Positions 50,661 through 54,032 of a stretch of DNA of 54,032 bases are shown piece after piece. The notes beneath the pieces were generated by a model that saw only the letters and a list, made by a program, of their open reading frames with translations, searched no databases and was not told the origin of the DNA. Each line of letters opens with the position of its first letter. The first letter of the stretch is position 1. This stretch comes from Pseudomonadota bacterium (GTDB lineage Bacteria > Desulfobacterota > Binatia > UBA9968), in assembly GCA_021324155.1 (NCBI GenBank), contig JAJPJQ010000052.1, positions 1 through 54,032 of the forward strand, written 5' to 3'. Made by a program: the position numbers and the translations under genes.

Positions 50661-50700
50661 AAGAGCCAGATTGCATCAAAATCTGGCTCTTTTTTTTTCC
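50661..50700 (+). terminator. strong rho-independent terminator
   Basis: AAGAGCCAGAT and ATCTGGCTCTT form an 11-pair perfect stem around a nine-base loop, followed by a run of eight or more T residues. It closes the operon that starts at 48626. Confidence 0.92.
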
Positions 50701-50706
50701 GGCGCA

Positions 50707-50934
50707 TTAAAGCGCCGCGATTGAATTGTTGCTGGTAAGCACAGACCCGACACTGCTAACGGAATTCTTGACAAGGCGGAGTATCTCGCGCGTGAGACTG
50801 GGGCCGGGAGGTTCACCACCGGCCGGGAATGTGGTGCTGATGGCAAATTTTTTTGACGGTGTGTTTGGGAGATGAAGGTACAGCTGAGCAAAGTTAGTGA
50901 AGTTCGCAAGGTAGTTTGACAAAGCTAAGAACAA
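50707..50934 (-). CDS. possible small minus-strand protein, uncertain
   Basis: A 75-codon frame with a TTG start eight or nine bases after a GGAG: LALSNYLANFTNFAQLYLHLPNTPSKKFAISTTFPAGGEPPGPSLTREILRLVKNSVSSVGSVLTSNNSIAAL. The terminator beyond its stop could serve both strands. It has no recognisable domain, so coding is doubtful. Confidence 0.25.
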   Translation of the reverse strand: MFLALSNYLANFTNFAQLYLHLPNTPSKKFAISTTFPAGGEPPGPSLTREILRLVKNSVSSVGSVLTSNNSIAAL

Positions 50935-51006
50935 GATCGGATACTCCGGTCTGGCTCCTTATGACAAAGTCCCTCGCAAACACTGTGGATTTATCAGGTT
51001 TTACGC

Positions 51007-51012
51007 TATAAT
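51007..51012 (+). promoter_or_regulatory. TATAAT -10 box of the ubiquitin-like operon
   Basis: A perfect TATAAT stands 44 bases before the first ATG. No good -35 box lies 16-18 bases upstream (TGTGGA at 50984 is poor), so an activator or alternative arrangement may be needed. Confidence 0.5.
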
Positions 51013-51055
51013 AGGCTCCTAAAAGAGCTGCCGACTGGATAGCGAGGAGATAATC

Positions 51056-51316
51056 ATGGGTGAAGTTAAAGACAAAAAAGAAGATAAATTTTTCTATTTT
51101 GTCGATACTGTCAAGTATGAAACAACGCATTCAGTACTGACTGGAGCTCAAATAAAGGCATTGATACCGAATTTTGATCACTCCTACAGCCTTTTTCTTG
51201 AGGTACCAGGCGAAGATCCCGATCAATTAATTGGCGACGAAACTTCCGTTTCGCTTGAAAAAGACAAGGGGCCACGTAGATTATACACCGTCCCGCCAGC
51301 CACGTTTGGTTTTTAG
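51056..51316 (+). CDS. ubiquitin-like protein (multiubiquitin family, single domain)
   Basis: An 86-residue protein behind GAGGAG. It has FFYFVDTVKYETTHSVLTGAQIKALIPNFDHSYSLFLEVPGEDPDQLIGDETSVSLEKDKGPRRLYTVPPATFGF, which matches the multiubiquitin domain found in prokaryotic ubiquitin-like loci. The usual tandem repeats are reduced to one unit. The end TFGF keeps a glycine (85) followed by one phenylalanine, so a JAB-type protease would have to remove the last residue to expose the glycine. It would be activated by the E1 two genes downstream and transferred to a target. Its stop shares one base with the E2 start (TAGTG). Confidence 0.85.
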   Translation: MGEVKDKKEDKFFYFVDTVKYETTHSVLTGAQIKALIPNFDHSYSLFLEVPGEDPDQLIGDETSVSLEKDKGPRRLYTVPPATFGF

Positions 51317-51693
51317 TGACGCCGCTACAGGAACAGTTCGAAATTCTCAAAACATATTATCCCAATGCGACTTCAGAGGCATTGCCGAGCGGTGCCGTTC
51401 TGATTGTTATCCCGGACTTTCCTTTGCCCGAGGGTTGGTCGCACAATACAACGCAGGTGAAGTTCCTGGCGCCAATCGGTTATCCGTTTGCCAAACCGGA
51501 CTGTTTCTGGGCACATTCTGAACTGCGGCTCAAAAGTTCCGCGATGCCAGCAAGCGCAAATATTAGTCCGATTCCGGAAATTAGCCAGAGTCATTTATGG
51601 TTCTCATGGCACGTTGGGCAATGGAATCCCAGTCGCGATAGTCTTTTAACCTATGTAAGAGTAATTGAGACTAGGTTGAAGGATCCGCGGTGA
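51316..51693 (+). CDS. E2-like (UBC-fold) protein, Prok-E2 family E type
   Basis: A 125-residue protein with a GTG start overlapping the ubiquitin-like gene's stop by one base. It reads LQEQFEILKTYYPNATSEALPSGAVLIVIPDFPLPEGWSHNTTQVKFLAPIGYPFAKPDCFWAHSELRLKSSAMPASANISPIPEISQSHLWFSWHVGQWNPSRDSLLTYVRVIETRL. This is the pattern of prokaryotic E2-like proteins associated with ubiquitin-like operons. C63, in the FAKPDCFWAH turn, is the likely thioester cysteine; H100 and W104 are conserved. It is shorter than eukaryotic E2s. It would accept the ubiquitin-like protein from the E1. The stop overlaps the next start (GTGA). Confidence 0.82.
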   Translation: MTPLQEQFEILKTYYPNATSEALPSGAVLIVIPDFPLPEGWSHNTTQVKFLAPIGYPFAKPDCFWAHSELRLKSSAMPASANISPIPEISQSHLWFSWHVGQWNPSRDSLLTYVRVIETRLKDPR

Positions 51694-53021
51694 TTGACCT
51701 AATTTTTCCGAATAGAAGTTTCGAGGAACTACGGACGAGCTTGCTTAAGTCCAATTTAGAAACATGCACTCTATTATACACGAAGGTCATTGAAAGAAGC
51801 AGAGGGAAGAGGTTACTTATCAATGGAATACAGCAAGTCCCTGAAGATGCATATAGCCGAAGAAGCCCTGTAACTGCTCAGTTACATCCAAACTTTATTG
51901 CACCGATAATAAAAAAAGCCGAGGCTCAACGTCTCGGCCTAGTTTTCGTTCATACACATCCTCATGCAGATGGACATGTTCATTTCTCGGCTACGGATGA
52001 CGAAGGTGAATTTAAGATTGATCGGTTCCTTAAAGATCGTGCTCCGAGTCAGATCCATGCTTCGCTCGTAATAGGTCGCGATAGTGTGGCTGCCCGTGTA
52101 ATAGGCCCAGGTGAAAAAATCCGTGTAATCGAAGTTGGCAGCCGCTTCAGAATACTGTCAGATGACGGAAATATTTTGTCCGATGAAGGTATTTATGATC
52201 GACAGGTTCGTGCATTTGGTCCAACTGGTCAATCTGCATTGAAACGCATCCGCGTTGGAATCGTCGGGCTAGGCGGAACCGGATCGGTTATTGGTCAACT
52301 ACTCGCGCATCTAGGAGTCGAAGATTACTTGTTAATTGATCCAGATGTAATAGAAACGTCAAATCTTAACAGGCTGATTGGCGGGAGGGTAAATGATGTC
52401 GGAAGCTTTAAAGTGGATGTCGCGGCGCGGAATGTACAAGAAATTCGAAATGAAGCCCGGATTACAAAGATACGAGGAAGCGTGCTTGATGCTTCAGTCG
52501 CTAGGTCATTAACTGATTCCGACTTCTTTTTCTGCTGCACCGATTCACATGCGAGCCGCGCCGTCTTGAATCAACTAACATATCAATATTTCTTGCCGTC
52601 TATTGATGTGGGCGTAAGCATCAGCGCCAGTGAACTCAGAGTAAGTCATGTAACCGGCCGCGTTCAGATGCTCGCGCCGGGATTAGCGTGTTTGACATGC
52701 CTCGGCCTATTAAATGCGGATGCTATTCGCCACGAGTTCATGACGCCAGAGCGCCGGAACGCTGATCCTTATTTCACTGGGAATGGCGGGCCCCAGCCTG
52801 CAGTGATATCTCTTAACTCCACCATGGCGTCACTGGGAATTACGATGTTTTTAGGTGCAGTTACTGGTATTCCTGCGGAATCAAGATATCAAATCTATAA
52901 TGGAATCACTGGCAATGTACGTTCAGTTACTTCCTCTGTCGACCCGATATGTATTGTTTGTTCAAAACGAGGTGCCCTCGGTAGGGGAAACGAGTGGCCT
53001 TTGCCCGCACGACTTAAATGA
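51690..53021 (+). CDS. JAB metalloprotease-E1 (ThiF) fusion protein
   Basis: A 443-residue protein with GTG start. Residues 1-150 are a JAB/MPN protease: E24, H88-T-H90 and S100-x-x-D103 (VHTHPHADGHVHFSATDD), the zinc site of isopeptidases. Residues 165-440 are an E1/ThiF adenylating domain: GLGGTG (193-198), D217, R228 in NLNRL, K241, D285, and a zinc-type cysteine set C334-x-x-C337 and C421-x-x-C424. It can both process the ubiquitin-like C-terminus and adenylate it. No separate catalytic cysteine domain is visible beyond C282/C283, so thioester transfer to the E2 may occur directly. The stop overlaps the next start (ATGA). Confidence 0.85.
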   Translation: MIDLIFPNRSFEELRTSLLKSNLETCTLLYTKVIERSRGKRLLINGIQQVPEDAYSRRSPVTAQLHPNFIAPIIKKAEAQRLGLVFVHTHPHADGHVHFSATDDEGEFKIDRFLKDRAPSQIHASLVIGRDSVAARVIGPGEKIRVIEVGSRFRILSDDGNILSDEGIYDRQVRAFGPTGQSALKRIRVGIVGLGGTGSVIGQLLAHLGVEDYLLIDPDVIETSNLNRLIGGRVNDVGSFKVDVAARNVQEIRNEARITKIRGSVLDASVARSLTDSDFFFCCTDSHASRAVLNQLTYQYFLPSIDVGVSISASELRVSHVTGRVQMLAPGLACLTCLGLLNADAIRHEFMTPERRNADPYFTGNGGPQPAVISLNSTMASLGITMFLGAVTGIPAESRYQIYNGITGNVRSVTSSVDPICIVCSKRGALGRGNEWPLPARLK

Positions 53022-54032
53022 TCGGCTCGCATCGGCAAGAGATTATTTGGTTAGGGGAAAAACCGGCGGCCGCGGACCTTCTCGAGTTCGAGAGGAGGAA
53101 TCTGCATATCATCTGTTGTGATGAGAAAACATGCTTACAGCATTTGTCGACTTCGAGGGGCATTGTATTTAAATATAATTCACGGAAACCAGGAGCGTTC
53201 GGTAAGGATTGGAAAAATCTTGCAGCAACTGCGTTCAATCAAGGACTATTACTCTACGTTATAGCTGATGAAGTCGCTGCCGTTAATACGATTCACAGAA
53301 GCATAAAACTATCTGATCTAACGATTAATGACGCAGCCATTCGCCATCAGCCGCCTCTTTATGAAGTCGCAGAAGCTTTCGCTCGGCATGACTCTGGCCG
53401 CGAAGCGAATGTCACGCTCGAAATCTCACCTGTAAGTAAAAAAATCCTAGAACTTGATGATCCCAGAAGGTCGTTGCTTCAACGCGCATTCAATGACTGT
53501 AGATCAATTCTATTAGATCCATTAACGGGCGGATGGTCGGCAAAAGTCTTTTCCGTCCACGCCGTCTTCAAGGATTCACGTGTTGGTCCTCGCCCTTTGC
53601 CTTTCTTCGCGAAAATCGACAGTCGGAATAGGATTAACCAGGAAATAAAAAATTATAAAGAATTTTCCGCGCACTTTATCCCCTTTAATCTTCGCCCTAA
53701 TCTTGACGAGACGAGATGCTTTTGTGGTGCAGCAGAAGGCATTCTTGTTGGCAATTTTGTTGAGCAATCGGAATCGTTACGTGACGTCGCCATCCGTGGA
53801 GCTGCTCAACCGGCCATTCATTCACTTTTCGATAATACGCTCCGCGGCTGGCGGCAGCAGGCATCAAAAAGAGAGAAAATAATTGCAGAAGCCCTCTCGG
53901 GGGTCTTTGTACCAAGCCGCGTGACAAAGCCACGGTTCGAAATGGCTCGAAAATTAGGGGCCAGCAAACGTCCTGACGAATTACTTGCTATTGCCGAGAA
54001 CTTTCCCGTTCAAGGCTACTTAGAAGCACCCA
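53018..54032 (+). CDS. large protein with receiver-like N-terminus and kinase-like domain, cut by the window end
   Basis: The frame begins at an ATG that overlaps the JAB-E1 stop by four bases and stays open for 338 codons to the window end. Residues 1-95 alternate strands and helices (QEIIWLGEKPAAADLLEFERRNLHIIC, GIVFKYNSRKPGAFGKDW, GLLLYVIADEVAAVNTI), like a receiver or pseudo-receiver fold. From about 150 the pattern is that of a phosphotransferase-type kinase fold: a glycine-containing loop (LTGGWSAKVFSV, 169-180), a lysine in PLPFFAKID (K199), a helix glutamate (E209), and a hinge-like GILVGNFVEQ (241-250). This is a visual inference and the catalytic loop would lie beyond the window. 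Tight coupling to the ubiquitin-like genes suggests it is a target or effector. Confidence 0.65.
   Translation, partial: MIGSHRQEIIWLGEKPAAADLLEFERRNLHIICCDEKTCLQHLSTSRGIVFKYNSRKPGAFGKDWKNLAATAFNQGLLLYVIADEVAAVNTIHRSIKLSDLTINDAAIRHQPPLYEVAEAFARHDSGREANVTLEISPVSKKILELDDPRRSLLQRAFNDCRSILLDPLTGGWSAKVFSVHAVFKDSRVGPRPLPFFAKIDSRNRINQEIKNYKEFSAHFIPFNLRPNLDETRCFCGAAEGILVGNFVEQSESLRDVAIRGAAQPAIHSLFDNTLRGWRQQASKREKIIAEALSGVFVPSRVTKPRFEMARKLGASKRPDELLAIAENFPVQGYLEAP

Larger units (their letters stand above)
50655..51055. other. about 400 bases between the terminator and the ubiquitin-like operon
   Basis: It holds the terminator (50661-50700), a possible short minus-strand frame (50707-50934), and the -10 box of the next operon (51007-51012). 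Other open frames across it are short and featureless. Confidence 0.5.

Noticed and set aside
1-54032. CRISPR arrays, tRNA, rRNA genes, insertion-sequence ends and integrase genes
   Set aside because: I looked for regularly spaced repeats, cloverleaf-type sequences and transposase motifs and saw none; a tool scan could still find weak cases.

Overview
The window looks like a chromosomal piece of an uncultivated, GC-rich, diderm (Gram-negative-type) bacterium. It carries an lpxD-type lipid A acyltransferase. It also has the abundance of orphan NitT/TauT (SsuA/THI5)-type substrate-binding proteins and amidohydrolase-2 family hydrolases that is familiar from environmental lineages such as Binatota, Rokubacteria/Methylomirabilota and deltaproteobacteria. 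That placement is an impression from gene content; no rRNA, tRNA or marker gene for taxonomy is present.

Region 1 (1 to about 35.85 kb) is GC-rich and metabolic. In order it holds the 3' part of an MFS exporter, a small membrane protein, a bicupin and lpxD. Next come eight periplasmic substrate-binding proteins with no cognate permease or ATPase, interleaved with five amidohydrolases. A minus-strand operon (19.8-24.6 kb) encodes a VOC protein, an isocitrate lyase/PEP mutase-type lyase, a flavin reductase-like protein, a binding protein and a metallo-beta-lactamase-fold hydrolase; a 3' stub of a related MBL gene lies at 16.75 kb. An AhpD-like gene at 29.7 kb has an in-frame TGA exactly where the second cysteine of its CxxC centre belongs, and a perfect hairpin follows it, so it is very probably a selenoprotein. 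A minus-strand group (30.6-34.35 kb) of Gfo/Idh/MocA oxidoreductase, CDP-alcohol phosphatidyltransferase, GtrA protein and class III aminotransferase suggests synthesis of an unusual lipid or head group.

Region 2 (about 35.85-50.7 kb) is accessory DNA of lower GC content. It begins exactly where a YifB/ComM gene is cut off, leaving only its C-terminal part. It contains a frameshifted double-HTH regulator, a run of small secreted or membrane proteins, a zinc-ribbon microprotein coupled to a secreted DRGH nuclease, an M19-like dipeptidase, a phosphoesterase and a lipoprotein. Then come two VirD4/HerA-like ATPases (one fused to a nuclease-like domain), a membrane protein, a small zinc-ribbon-like protein, a ribbon-helix-helix-like protein, a Cas4/AddB-like PD-(D/E)XK nuclease and a zinc-finger protein of phage type. 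A strong terminator closes this block.

Region 3 (51.0 kb to the end) is a compact operon behind a TATAAT box: a ubiquitin-like protein, an E2-like protein, a JAB-E1 fusion and, in a fourth frame running off the window, a large protein with a receiver-like N-terminus and a kinase-like second half. All neighbours overlap by 1 or 4 bases. The first three genes match a known class of prokaryotic ubiquitin-like conjugation loci; the coupled kinase-like partner is the least familiar part and the best candidate for an undescribed system.
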